A stretch of 64,000 nucleotides of DNA from Salipaludibacillus neizhouensis (GCF_002886185.1 NZ_KZ614146.1:1844930-1908929); one strand, 5' to 3'; counted from the first letter of the stretch, positions 36,905-45,837 are shown. Notes: generated from the sequence alone by a model not told the origin. Numbers and translations are program-made.

Positions 36905-37167
36905 GCAAGAAACAGCTCCCTAATGAATTTTATACCATGATGGAAGAACTGCAAACGGTAGATTTTGTTTTAGTAGAGTTGACCCTTTATTTGGATACTC
37001 ATCCAAATGATTACGATGCAATTAATCAATTCAATGAGTATTCTCACACAAGACAGACACTAAAAATTAAATTTGAAGAGCTATTTGGTCCTTTACAACA
37101 ATATGGGAATAGCTACAGTGGCTATCCTTGGAATTGGGATGATCCACCTTGGCCATGGCAAATTTAG
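36901..37167 (+). CDS. cotJB: Spore coat protein CotJB
   Basis: The 88-residue protein contains NEFYTMMEELQTVDFVLVEL and LYLDTHPNDYDAI, the CotJB pattern, and a Trp/Pro-rich tail (YPWNWDDPPWPWQI). It overlaps cotJA by 4 bases (ATGA). Coat protein; the exact biochemical role is unknown. Confidence 0.88.
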   Translation: MSKKQLPNEFYTMMEELQTVDFVLVELTLYLDTHPNDYDAINQFNEYSHTRQTLKIKFEELFGPLQQYGNSYSGYPWNWDDPPWPWQI

Positions 37168-37301
37168 AGGACGTAGGTTACTAGACAGAGAGCAGCTCCC
37201 TTCTACCACATTTCAGCCATTAGAAGGGCTGTTCTTGAAGGTTTAAGCTATTAAGGCAGATAAGAATGGTAGATATCTTAGTTAAAAGGGGGAGAACTCA
37301 C

Positions 37302-37871
37302 TTGTGGATTTATGAAAAAAAACTGCAGTATCCTGTAAAAGTGACGGAATGTAATCCTAGGTTAGCTAAGTACTTAATCGAACAGTATGGGGGAGCAGAT
37401 GGGGAACTGGCCGCAGCTTTAAGGTATTTAAATCAGAGGTACACAATCCCCGATAAAGTCATCGGATTATTAACCGATATTGGAACAGAAGAATTTGCTC
37501 ATTTAGAGATGATTGCAACGATGATCTATAAATTAACGAAGGATGCCACTCCAGAGCAAATCAAAGCTGCAGGTATAGAGGATCATTATGTTAATCATGA
37601 TAATGCCTTATTCTACACAAATGCTAGTGGAGTCCCTTTTACAGCTTCATACATTCAAGCTAAAGGTGATCCGATTGCAGATTTATATGAAGATATTGCT
37701 GCGGAAGAAAAAGCGAGAGCTACTTATCAATGGATCATAGACATGTCCGATGATGTTCAATTAAATGACAGCCTCCGTTTTCTGAGAGAAAGAGAGATTG
37801 TTCATTCTCAACGTTTTCGAGAAGCAGTAGATATGCTTATAGAGGAAAGAGACAGAAAGAAAATATTTTAA
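37302..37871 (+). CDS. cotJC: CotJC, manganese-catalase-family coat protein
   Basis: The TTG at 37302 gives MWIYEKKLQYPVKVTECNPR, the conserved CotJC start, with AAAGGGGGAG upstream; total 189 residues as in B. subtilis. It has the ferritin-like EEFAHLEMI metal-binding helix and a later glutamate/histidine site (DIAAEEKARATYQ). A start at 37266 would add residues without family support. The 130-base gap after cotJB holds a hairpin (CAGCTCCCTTCTA / TAGAAGGGCTG), perhaps an attenuator or processing site. Confidence 0.88.
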   Translation: MWIYEKKLQYPVKVTECNPRLAKYLIEQYGGADGELAAALRYLNQRYTIPDKVIGLLTDIGTEEFAHLEMIATMIYKLTKDATPEQIKAAGIEDHYVNHDNALFYTNASGVPFTASYIQAKGDPIADLYEDIAAEEKARATYQWIIDMSDDVQLNDSLRFLREREIVHSQRFREAVDMLIEERDRKKIF

Positions 37872-37914
37872 AGGATGTTCAAAAAGGGAGTTATTTACCT
37901 TTTTTGAACATCCT
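37872..37914 (+). terminator. Terminator of cotJ operon
   Basis: AGGATGTTCAAAAAGG pairs with CCTTTTTTGAACATCCT (one bulged T). The T6 run is inside the right arm. Confidence 0.7.
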
Positions 37915-38037
37915 CTAAGCAATGAGCGAATCCGCTGCATAGTCTTAAGCATGGTCTGAGTGGTTTTCTCAGAACAGGCGTGCAGCGTGTATAGCCATTG
38001 CACATATTAATTAAAAGTCACTTCATCTAAAGAGATG

Positions 38038-38078
38038 CAACCTCACTTCGATATCCCATCGAAGTAAGGTTGTTTATT
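38038..38078. terminator. Hairpin, possible terminator before APH gene
   Basis: CAACCTcACTTCGAT pairs with ATCGAAGTaAGGTTG (one mismatch) over 5 bases, followed by TTTATT. There is no gene directly upstream of it that needs it on the plus strand apart from cotJC's own terminator, so it may be a leftover. Confidence 0.5.
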
Positions 38079-38154
38079 ATGATAAAACTCTGTTATCTTT
38101 AGGGAAGCTGTAGAACAAATTAAGTACCAAATTACTTTCGAAACGGAGATAAGT

Positions 38155-39051
38155 ATGGATATTCAAAAAATTATTAACGAATTATTTTATAATGGTATCA
38201 TTCATTCAAATACAATAACATTTGAAGAATTAAACGGAGGGACTTCAAGTAAATTGTATTTACTAGAGAGAAGTGGGACTGAGAATTGTGTCGTTAAAAT
38301 GAATGACCCACAAGTTCTTAAATCAGAAGTACTCTATTTAGACTCATACAAAAAGATAAATCTATTACCTAACCTTTTATACGTTGAACAATCTTACAAG
38401 TACATCGTTTATTCTTACATTGCTGGTGATACAGACCAAGTTAGAAATGATAAAAGTTACATACTTCACAAACTTGTGCTTGAACTTATTAATAACTATA
38501 CGACCGTGCCTACTTCGAATCGCTGGGGATGGGAAGATGATTCTGCTGAAACATGGCCAGATTTTCTTTTGAATGAAGGAAATGAAGCAAAGACAATTTT
38601 AGGTACTCTTCTTAAAAATGAAGATTATATCTTAATAGATCATCTTATAAAAAGTCCGAAAAGAATTCCATTAAACGAAGAACCTTTTTTATTACATGGC
38701 GATTGTGGTATACATAATTTTATTTTTAATAACGCTCAGTTGTCTGGGGTAATCGATCCAACTCCTCTTCTCGGACTGCCACTCTACGATTTAATTTATG
38801 CCTTTTGTTCTTCACCCGATGACTTATCTAAACAAACAATAGAATATGCCGCAAATCACTTAGTAACAAAATGGGACGGCAAAGAGCAACATTTATATGA
38901 AGAAGTTCTTATCGGTTTGTTCCTAAGGTTAGCCACGTGTATGAAACATCATCCTAGTGATTTAGAAGACTATCTAAAAGCGTGGAGTTATTGGAAAACC
39001 ATTGTGAGAAATAGTTGCAACACGACCGAGGGGAGGAGTACAGAACCCTAA
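38155..39051 (+). CDS. Aminoglycoside phosphotransferase (APH) family kinase
   Basis: The 298-residue kinase-like protein has a Lys in CVVKMNDP, and the APH catalytic block LLHGDCGIHNFIF with GVIDPTPLLGLPLYDLIYAF for metal binding. The usual HGDxxxxN is HGDCGIHN, and the DFG-like aspartate is in IDP. It may act on choline, fructosamine, a sugar or an antibiotic; there is no neighbour evidence for resistance. Alone, with terminators on both sides. Confidence 0.78.
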   Translation: MDIQKIINELFYNGIIHSNTITFEELNGGTSSKLYLLERSGTENCVVKMNDPQVLKSEVLYLDSYKKINLLPNLLYVEQSYKYIVYSYIAGDTDQVRNDKSYILHKLVLELINNYTTVPTSNRWGWEDDSAETWPDFLLNEGNEAKTILGTLLKNEDYILIDHLIKSPKRIPLNEEPFLLHGDCGIHNFIFNNAQLSGVIDPTPLLGLPLYDLIYAFCSSPDDLSKQTIEYAANHLVTKWDGKEQHLYEEVLIGLFLRLATCMKHHPSDLEDYLKAWSYWKTIVRNSCNTTEGRSTEP

Positions 39052-39091
39052 TAGGTATAATCTATCAGCCTTAATAACTATATCAATAAGA

Positions 39092-39138
39092 AAAAAGCCG
39101 ACTTCCAGATTTGATATTAAACTGGAAGTCGGCTTTTT
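39092..39138. terminator. Bidirectional Rho-independent terminator
   Basis: AAAAAGCCGACTTCCAG / CTGGAAGTCGGCTTTTT, perfect 17-bp stem with a 13-base loop, flanked by A and T runs. It ends the APH gene (plus) and the LTA-synthase-like gene (minus). Confidence 0.93.
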
Positions 39139-39178
39139 ATATGTTTTACGTACCTAAATGCTTTAGAAGAAATCGGCT

Positions 39179-41131
39179 TTAGTGCTCTTGTTCATTAAAG
39201 GTATTTTTATTGATTGATTGGATCGGTTGTTGCTCTTTAATACTTTCACTAAAACGGAGTAAATCTCCTTGAATAATACTGTCCGAGAGCTGCAATTCTT
39301 CTTGAACCTTTTCTTTATAAGATTCACATAAAGGGGTTTCCGCAGGTTCACCTGTTGTTTTGTCATAACACGTATTGCCAATAAACATCGCTTCATCTGT
39401 AATAAAATCACCATTTCTCAATATAACTAACTCTTCGCGGTCTTCAGAAAAGAGATTGTTACCAAAAATCGTTTGATTCTCTATCTCCAGACCGAGTAAA
39501 TGAAAGAGTGTCGGACGAACATCTATTTGTCCTGAGACAGTTGAAATTGTCTCACCTTCAGCACCAGGTATATGGATGATAAGTGGGACCTGTTGAAGTT
39601 CGACTTCAACGAATGGTGTAACTTCTTTATCTAAATATTGACCCATAGCCTTGTTATGGTTCGTTGAGATACCGTTATGATCTCCGTAGATGATGATCAT
39701 AGAATCTTCATAGAGTCCGTTTTCTTTTAACTCATTAAATAACTCCTTAATCGACTCATCCATATATCGAACGGTTGGAAAGTATTTATTCAACGTATTA
39801 CTGTTGGAATCATACCTGTCGATATACATATCTTCTTCGCCTAAATCAAAAGGGAAGTGGTTTGTTAATGTAATCAAATTCGTATAGAAAGGCTGAGGCA
39901 TATCAAGCATATGATCGACTGACTGCTCCATGAAAGGAATATCCTTTAATCCCCATCCAATACTGTTTTCCTCTGTAACATTATAATCATCTTTTGTGTA
40001 AAAACGATCATACCCGAACTGCTCATACATGACATTACGGTTCCAAAAGCTTCCATTATTTCCGTGAAGAGAAGCTGTATAATATCCATTTTCCTTCATG
40101 ACCTCAGGCATAGCATAATAGTCATTACTGGAATGTGTGAAAAACACTGCGCCTCTTGCTGATGGATAAAGCGAATTTGCAATCAGGAACTCGGAATCGG
40201 ACGATTTCCCTTGAGCACTTTGATGATAAAACTCTTCAAAATACAAACTATCATCGATTAAATCATTCAGAAACGGAGTGATTTCTTCACCGTTAACGGT
40301 CTCGTTAATGACGAAATCCTGAAGTGATTCTGCAGCAACAAAAATAACATTTTTTCCTTCTGCAATACCAAATAAATCTTTTTCTTCGGATTTTTCCATA
40401 TCTTCGTTATCTTCTTTAATAATATAATCAATAGCTTCCTCATTAATATAATCATTGACTTCTTCAAGTTCTGACTCGTTTGCAAAAACTCTGGGAACAC
40501 TGGATGTTATGTGCAATTGGGCATCATAAATGTGATAACTATAGATCCCAAGATTCTTTACTAAAAGATCTCGGTCAAATGTGCGGGTTAGTAATTCTGG
40601 TCTTTCAATGTTTGCTAGACTGATATTCGCGATAGTTATAAGAATAATCAAACCATAGAGCGGACTAAGTTTTTTAAAACTGTATTTTTCGTCTGGTGTA
40701 TTCCTAACTTTTTTCCATTTATAAAGCAATATCGCTGCAATGGGGATGTCTATGAAAAACAATAGATCATATCCGTTCACAAGCGTTTGAACACTAGAGC
40801 CTAAATCATTAATATTATTCCCCATGAGAAGTAATGGTATAGTGATGAAATCCGTAAATTCCCTATAGTAGACAATATTGGCATAAAGAATAGCTGAAAT
40901 TAAACTCATGAAAATAAGTAGAAGACCAGTTTGTCTTTTTTCTTTTTGCATCAGTATAAATGTAAATGCTAATAAAAGCACAGGCAGTGGATTTAACAGC
41001 AATATAATCAATTGATTCACATTTTCTAAAGAAAATTGAAATTCTGTTAAACTAACAATGATTGTTTTAACCCATAAGAAAGCTAATACTACCCAAAAAA
41101 CTAGTGGTTTACTGCTGATTATTTGTTTCAT
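39179..41131 (-). CDS. LTA synthase family membrane sulfatase, Ser nucleophile
   Basis: The 650-residue protein has five spans in the first 190 residues and a large extracellular sulfatase-like domain. Recognised elements: FVAAESLQDFVI, the nucleophile loop QGKSSDSEFLIANSLY, HGNNGSFWNRNVMYEQFGYD (quoted in part) and YGDHNGIS. In LtaS and relatives the nucleophile is Thr (GKTSD); here it is Ser310. Possibly an LtaS paralog (YfnI/YqgS/YvgJ-like), transferring phosphoglycerol or acting as an LTA primase. Monocistronic. Confidence 0.85.
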   Translation of the reverse strand: MKQIISSKPLVFWVVLAFLWVKTIIVSLTEFQFSLENVNQLIILLLNPLPVLLLAFTFILMQKEKRQTGLLLIFMSLISAILYANIVYYREFTDFITIPLLLMGNNINDLGSSVQTLVNGYDLLFFIDIPIAAILLYKWKKVRNTPDEKYSFKKLSPLYGLIILITIANISLANIERPELLTRTFDRDLLVKNLGIYSYHIYDAQLHITSSVPRVFANESELEEVNDYINEEAIDYIIKEDNEDMEKSEEKDLFGIAEGKNVIFVAAESLQDFVINETVNGEEITPFLNDLIDDSLYFEEFYHQSAQGKSSDSEFLIANSLYPSARGAVFFTHSSNDYYAMPEVMKENGYYTASLHGNNGSFWNRNVMYEQFGYDRFYTKDDYNVTEENSIGWGLKDIPFMEQSVDHMLDMPQPFYTNLITLTNHFPFDLGEEDMYIDRYDSNSNTLNKYFPTVRYMDESIKELFNELKENGLYEDSMIIIYGDHNGISTNHNKAMGQYLDKEVTPFVEVELQQVPLIIHIPGAEGETISTVSGQIDVRPTLFHLLGLEIENQTIFGNNLFSEDREELVILRNGDFITDEAMFIGNTCYDKTTGEPAETPLCESYKEKVQEELQLSDSIIQGDLLRFSESIKEQQPIQSINKNTFNEQEH

Positions 41132-41830
41132 GATCTTTCCCCCATATATATTACATTATTAATTCCAAATAATTTTTGTGTTTTCTACTCATCTTTCATG
41201 TAAAAAATTTCACATAGTTTCACATAATTAATTACACTTTGAAGATCCTTGTTTCACTAATGTATCGACTATAATAACCCCTTTTTTCATATAATTGGAA
41301 GTAAAAAAACGAGTCCATACTCCTCATAAAAAAGAATATTTCCATTTTAAAAGGGATAAAACTATTGATTTCACCAAGTATAATGGCTATTTCAAACTAT
41401 TTGTAGATAACTTCAAAATAGTAACGAGTCAAAAATACATCAATAATTATTCTAGAAGTTCGAGACATTAGATTATTGTATCATTAAAATTAAGATTAGC
41501 AAGAATTTTTGGGTGCAAATTGCTTTAGTCTAATCTTTTGCTTTTCATATTTCCATTCTTAAATAAAGAGATGATAACCGCATTTCTCTTCATTTCAATA
41601 CGTTAGATAAAAGGGGGGAAGAAGGGCTACGGTTCAATTTTAAATGATCGATGGCAACCTAAAAGACGATTAGCAATTATTGTGCTAAAAATAGCTGGTT
41701 GGGCGAATTCATCAACAACTCAAAAAAAGGTATATGCCCATGACACATCTATCTTAATATCATAGGCTAGAGTGAAAGCCGATAAGGACATAAACACAAA
41801 TTTACTGTTGTGTTTGAGAGGAGATCTAAA
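41132..41830. other. 699-base gap, no confident gene
   Basis: Very AT-rich to about 41580. AAGATTAGCAA near 41492 and TTGCT...TCTAATCTTTT near 41521 form an imperfect hairpin. From about 41613 a frame stays open (GYGSILNDRWQPKRRLAIIV..., to a TAG near 41760) without a start codon; it could be a gene remnant but I cannot name it. No known promoter or RNA motif. Confidence 0.35.
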
Positions 41831-42127
41831 ATGTACAATCAAGGAATGCGTTCGAATCCAATGTACAATCAACAAACAGCTCACACAAGAGATTCGAGAT
41901 TAGGATACGGTAGTATAGGTCCGCTGAGTGCAGGGCTTTTGGGCGCTGGATTAGGTTATCTCGGCGAGGAATTATTCGATAATGATGTACCTGCAGGAGT
42001 TGCCCCCGGTGGTTACGGTGGTTATCCGGGTCCCTCTGGCTATGGTGCTTATGGTTATTCAGGAGCTAACTATGGTGGATATGGAGGATACAATAACTAT
42101 CCAGGTAACAGACCCGGTTTATTTTAA
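41831..42127 (+). CDS. Gly/Tyr-rich protein, probable spore coat protein
   Basis: The 98-residue product has a hydrophilic N-terminus (MYNQGMRSNPMYNQQT), a short hydrophobic Gly-rich segment (LSAGLLGAGLGYLG) and a Gly/Tyr/Pro-rich tail of repeated GGYGGY type. The ATG follows GAGAGGAGATCTAAA. Bacillaceae coat and coat-assembly proteins often have such tails; I cannot assign a name. Confidence 0.6.
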   Translation: MYNQGMRSNPMYNQQTAHTRDSRLGYGSIGPLSAGLLGAGLGYLGEELFDNDVPAGVAPGGYGGYPGPSGYGAYGYSGANYGGYGGYNNYPGNRPGLF

Positions 42128-42306
42128 TTAGAAGAATGTGAACAGAAGAATGATGTAGTGTTTGTCTATATCACCCAAAATATATGTTTTTAAAGAAATG
42201 GTGTATTACTATAGTTTTCTTGTTTTCAGTTGAGTTTTTAAAGTCCAAACGATTTTAAACATTTTTGCATACGATTTACTATGTGATAATAATTGGTGGT
42301 ATTAGA

Positions 42307-42414
42307 ATGAGTGCAGTTGGAGGTTATGCTGGCGGTGGTTTCGCTTTAATTGTAGTCTTGTTTATCCTATTAATCATTGTAGGGTCAGCAGGTTATTTTA
42401 CACCAACTTATTAA
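42307..42414 (+). CDS. YjcZ-family sporulation peptide (35 aa)
   Basis: The 35-residue peptide reads MSAVGGYAGGGFALIVVLFI, then LLIIVGSAGYFTPTY: Gly-rich head, hydrophobic core (residues 11-27). This is the YjcZ/SscA-type pattern of small spore-associated membrane peptides. GGTGG precedes the ATG. Downstream is an imperfect hairpin (GCAGGGAAACC / GGTTGCGC). Confidence 0.75.
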   Translation: MSAVGGYAGGGFALIVVLFILLIIVGSAGYFTPTY

Positions 42415-42642
42415 TTTTTAATAAAGCAGGGAAACCTTTGCCCTACTTTGTTTATGTTTTTAGGTTGCGCTTTAAAACCAATCCAATCCCTATTACACTA
42501 ATTTAATTTAACTCCCATCCAAAAAAATTATGGTTTTATGTATAGTTATATGCAGTTTTTCCATTCGTCCCCCATAGTACTTAGGATATTTTTAATACTT
42601 CCCGCTAAGAATGAGAAGAATATAGAAAGGGGAGGTTATTTA

Positions 42643-42897
42643 GTGGGGAAAAGGAATAAGATTCTTGTTCCAGAAGCAAGAGAACAATTAGATCAGTTAA
42701 AGGCAAGGGTGTCCAATACCAATGATCCAGATAATGCAAAATTTGAATCGGCCCAAGAACAAAGGATTCCTTTCGTCAACGGTTACAATGGAGAAATAAA
42801 AGCGAAAGACGCAGGAAAAATTGGTGGAAATATAGGTGGAAAGATGGTTCGAGAATTAGTTAAAATGGCGGAAAACCAACTAACCAAGAAAAACTGA
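42643..42897 (+). CDS. Alpha/beta-type small acid-soluble spore protein
   Basis: The 84-residue protein has the SASP core NKILVPEAREQLDQLKARV and GGNIGGKMVRELVKMAEN. A GTG at 42643 behind AAAGGGGAGG gives this length. An in-frame ATG at 42538 would add about 35 hydrophobic residues that no SASP has, and is rejected. Such proteins coat DNA in the forespore; sigma-G control is expected. The GPR protease site region (AKFESAQEQ) differs from the classic EFASE form. Confidence 0.85.
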   Translation: MGKRNKILVPEAREQLDQLKARVSNTNDPDNAKFESAQEQRIPFVNGYNGEIKAKDAGKIGGNIGGKMVRELVKMAENQLTKKN

Positions 42898-43022
42898 AGT
42901 AAAATTTCTAATTAAAAGTTAATACAATTAGTGACGATAAACTTTTCATTAAACTTTAAGACTTCTTATGAACAAAACACTACCTTTTAATGAAAATAAT
43001 ACTGAAGGACAATAATCATAGC

Positions 43023-43065
43023 AAAAGACACCGTTACCCTAGAAATTGGTACTGGTGTCTTTTTC
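43023..43065 (+). terminator. Terminator-like hairpin after SASP gene
   Basis: AAAAGACACC and GGTGTCTTTT flank an inner TACC/GGTA pair; a T tail follows. Confidence 0.75.
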
Positions 43066-43137
43066 AATTTTGTAGTATTCAAAAGTTAAAAATAATGATG
43101 AGAGAGATTTAAAAGCTAATCTCATGCATCAGAAACC

Positions 43138-43161
43138 TAAACGTAAGCTAGCTTACGTTTG
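43138..43161. promoter_or_regulatory. 24-base palindrome upstream of OsmC gene
   Basis: A perfect palindrome of 24 bases centred on GTAAGCTAGCTTAC (43143-43156). It lies about 60 bases upstream of the osmC-like start. The GTA-N8-TAC form would suit a Crp/Fnr-family dimer; the same core recurs at 44737-44750. Confidence 0.55.
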
Positions 43162-43218
43162 AATATGATCGTTTCCGGAAACCCATTCAATATAAGATAA
43201 TAAGGAGGCAATATTAAT

Positions 43219-43658
43219 ATGAGTAATAAAATGACGTTCCAGGTTACTGGTACAACAAAGAACATGAAATCAACACTGAAGGCGAAGCAACATGAATTAT
43301 TATAGATGAACCACCTAATATGGGTGGTACGGATGATGGACAAGATCCACTATCAAATTTACTCGCCTCATTAGCAGGCTGTGAAAACGTGATTGCCAAT
43401 ATGGTTGCAAAAGAAATGGAATTTGATTTAAAGTCCATCGAATTTGATGTAAATGGTGAATTGGATCCTCGAGGTCTAATGGGACAGGCAGATGTACGCC
43501 CTTATTTTGAAAAAGTATCTGTTCATGCAAAAGTAACGACAAGTGAATCTCAAGATCGAATAGATGAGTTAAAAGAAAAAACAGATGCACGTTGTCCTGT
43601 CTATACAACATTAAAAGCTGCTGGAGTGGAGCTAGAGGCTAATTGGACAAAAGCATAA
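43219..43658 (+). pseudogene. OsmC family protein, frameshifted
   Basis: The ATG at 43219 sits 10 bases after AAGGAGG and begins MSNKMTFQVTGTTKNM. The frame hits TAG at about 43303, after the residues HELL. The correct sequence continues in the next frame: IIDEPPNMGGTDDGQDPLSN, then SLAGCENVIANMVAKE and the thiol-active Cys in DARCPVYTTLK. The expected join is H-E-F-I-I-D-E-P. One base is missing around 43293-43305. The whole gene would give about 146 residues, with two conserved redox cysteines, an organic-peroxide-reductase type protein. It may be inactive or the base may be a sequencing error. Confidence 0.8.
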
Positions 43659-43796
43659 ATAAAAAATATTTCTATCACAACGCAAAACTTGGTCAAAAAG
43701 TCCTTCTTTTTGGCAGATTAAGCGCTTAATGATTGTTGAATAAAAGTAAATCATACCACTTTCATTCGCTATGACGGAAGTAACTCTTCAGTCAAA

Positions 43797-43838
43797 AATC
43801 CCCTTCCTCCGAAGATCGAGGAAGGGGATTCTTTTGTA
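43797..43838. terminator. Rho-independent terminator
   Basis: AATCCCCTTCCTC / GAGGAAGGGGATT, 13 bp, 8-base loop, followed by CTTTTG. Between convergent osmC-like and Crp/Fnr genes. Confidence 0.88.
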
Positions 43839-43852
43839 TTACAGAAATAAAG

Positions 43853-44539
43853 CTATTCTTCTTTATTTAAAATGCTAGTGATCTCGTCAGCTTTGATTGA
43901 GTACCCAAACAGACTTTTTTTCACAAGCCCTTCTTTACGAAGTTTACTCATGAGCAGTGTAATCGTTTCTCTTGTAGATCCTACCATAGTTGCAATATCT
44001 TCGTGTGTAAGTGTCATTCGAATGGATTGCCATTCTTTCTCACGCAGACCACTTTTTTCACTCATTTTCATCAGTAAAAACAATGATCTGTAGCGAACGC
44101 TACCGAGGGCAATCTTTTCACTAATTTCATAAATTTCTTTTAATCGATTGGATAATATTTCGATAAGCTTTAGTGCGGCAGGGGGGTGTGAGGCAATAAA
44201 ATCTTCAAACTTTTCTTTATTCATCGTGCATAAATTACAGTCAGTCATGGCCTCGGCATAAGTCTCTTGGTCACTTAACATTAAGTTTTCCGTTTCACCA
44301 AATATATTTCCATCTAATAATATATCAGTCGTAAACTGTTTTCCGCTTGAGTTTATTCGATACAGTCGAACTTGTCCTTTTTTCAGAATAAATAATACTT
44401 CTAATAGTTTATCAGGAGAAAGGATTAATGTCCCTTTTTTTACAGGAGTCATTGTACTACTTCGATCAATCAACTGTAATTCTTTCATTTCAAGTTCTTC
44501 AAAAATATTGATATTAGATAGGAGTGTTAGTTTATCCAT
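43853..44539 (-). CDS. Crp/Fnr family transcriptional regulator
   Basis: The 228-residue protein has a cyclic-nucleotide-type beta-barrel (about residues 20-120; GNIFGETENLMLSDQETYAE), a dimerisation helix and a C-terminal HTH (LTHEDIATMVGSTRETITLL). There is no cysteine cluster for an Fe-S centre at the N-terminus, so it is not a classic Fnr. It faces away from the flavodoxin-like gene and toward the OsmC gene; palindromes at 43138-43161 and 44720-44767 may be its targets (inference). The start is 44539 after GAGAGGG. Confidence 0.85.
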   Translation of the reverse strand: MDKLTLLSNINIFEELEMKELQLIDRSSTMTPVKKGTLILSPDKLLEVLFILKKGQVRLYRINSSGKQFTTDILLDGNIFGETENLMLSDQETYAEAMTDCNLCTMNKEKFEDFIASHPPAALKLIEILSNRLKEIYEISEKIALGSVRYRSLFLLMKMSEKSGLREKEWQSIRMTLTHEDIATMVGSTRETITLLMSKLRKEGLVKKSLFGYSIKADEITSILNKEE

Positions 44540-44719
44540 GATCGTACCCTCTCATTTCCAGAGTTATTAGTTATATTTATAACAATACTATTTCTACATA
44601 AGAAAAAATGAGTGTATCTAAAACTATCTTCTTCGTATTGTACCTCATTATCTATAAGCAAAGAAGAAAAGTGAGAACGGAATAAGAGACACCCACCAAA
44701 ATATATAATTTATTTCGTA

Positions 44720-44767
44720 ACTCATAAAGATAAAACGTAAGATAGCTTACATTTTATCTTTATGAGT
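44720..44767. promoter_or_regulatory. 48-base near-palindrome with the same core
   Basis: 22-base arms (one mismatch) flank the centre ATAG. The core GTAAGATAGCTTAC (44737-44750) differs by one base from the core at 43143-43156. It lies between the divergent Crp/Fnr gene and flavodoxin-like gene. It may be an operator or a long hairpin; no U tail follows. Confidence 0.55.
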
Positions 44768-44995
44768 GTTTACGGCAACTGAATTCAGGTTAAAGAACAT
44801 ACATCACGACAGTTACAATCTTTTATGTAACCGAAGCCTATGCGTGATGCCTGATAACATCTTCTAACAGAGCCGGAATGGGAGCATGCTTATAGAGGCT
44901 GTTTCCTGAACTAGTCTTAAAGTTTGGACAGATCAATAAATTATTTTGCGGTAACATATATCAAAGCTCTATAAAATATAGAAAGGATGTTTAAA

Positions 44996-45607
44996 ATGAA
45001 AGCATTAATGTTAAATTGTTCCTTAAAGACAAGTGAAGAAGAGTCACATACGAGTAGTTTGTTACAAAAAGCTGCCGAATGGTTGAATAAAGAGGGCACG
45101 GAAACCGAAGAAATCCGTATCGCCGATTACCAAGTTTCGCCGGGAATGGCACCAGACATGGGAAATGGAGATGAATGGCCAAAAATTATGGAAAAAGTAC
45201 TTTCTGCTAATATAGTTATTATTGGAACTCCAATTTGGATTGGAGAAAAAAGTAGCATTTCTACTCTTGTGGTGGAGAGATTATATGCGTCTAGCGCGGA
45301 AACAAATGAAAAAGGGCAGGCGATTTATTATAATAAAGTTGGGGGCGCTGTTGTTACAGGTAACGAAGATGGAGCGAAAGAGTCGGCGAAGTCCATCTTG
45401 TATGGCTTGCAACATATTGGTTTCACCGTTCCTCCTAACGTTGATGCATATTGGGTTGGAGAAGCAGGTCCAGGACCCTCATATATAGAAGGCGGAAAAG
45501 ATAACGAATTTACCAATAAAAACACAAAGGTAATGTCTTATAACTTATTGCATTTTGCACGAATGCTTCATAAACACCCAATACCTGCAATTGGAAATAC
45601 GAATTAA
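44996..45607 (+). CDS. Flavodoxin-like NAD(P)H-dependent reductase
   Basis: The 203-residue FMN-binding fold begins MKALMLNCSLKTSEEESHTS, with IIGTPIWIGEKSS and a GGAVVTGNEDGAKESA segment. ATG 44996 follows AAAGGATG; an earlier in-frame ATG at 44987 is unlikely. It likely reduces quinones or other electrophiles. Nearby OsmC and regulator suggest oxidative or electrophile stress. Confidence 0.82.
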   Translation: MKALMLNCSLKTSEEESHTSSLLQKAAEWLNKEGTETEEIRIADYQVSPGMAPDMGNGDEWPKIMEKVLSANIVIIGTPIWIGEKSSISTLVVERLYASSAETNEKGQAIYYNKVGGAVVTGNEDGAKESAKSILYGLQHIGFTVPPNVDAYWVGEAGPGPSYIEGGKDNEFTNKNTKVMSYNLLHFARMLHKHPIPAIGNTN

Positions 45608-45744
45608 ACTTGTTAGGATAACTACTTTGTTAACAGTTGAAATTGATAAAGTATAAAATTACCTGTTAATGACTTCGCTCATTTTATCAAAAAGTCATGA
45701 ACATCAACTTCTTTAAAAAGCAGTCCGTATAGGGCAATAATCCG

Positions 45745-45773
45745 AAAAGAGTGGTCATACCCACTCTTTTTTC
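45745..45773 (+). terminator. Rho-independent terminator
   Basis: AAAAGAGTGG / CCACTCTTTT, perfect 10 bp with a 6-base loop, followed by TT. Confidence 0.85.
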
Positions 45774-45837
45774 CTTCACTAGTGTATCCTAAAATATTCA
45801 TACTAGAATTCAGAACGGATAGAAAGAGGCAATAGAT

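Noticed and set aside
38155-39051. Antibiotic resistance gene
   Set aside because: APH-fold kinases have many substrates; there is no mobile element or resistance context.
41613-41765. Open frame without start before the Gly/Tyr-rich gene
   Set aside because: No start codon or ribosome binding site in frame and no recognised family; noted as a possible remnant only.
42538-42642. N-terminal extension of the SASP gene
   Set aside because: The extension is hydrophobic and SASP-unlike; the GTG at 42643 has a much better ribosome binding site and gives the normal SASP length.
43293-43320. Programmed frameshift in the OsmC gene
   Set aside because: No slippery heptamer or downstream stem is seen; a simple lost base explains it.
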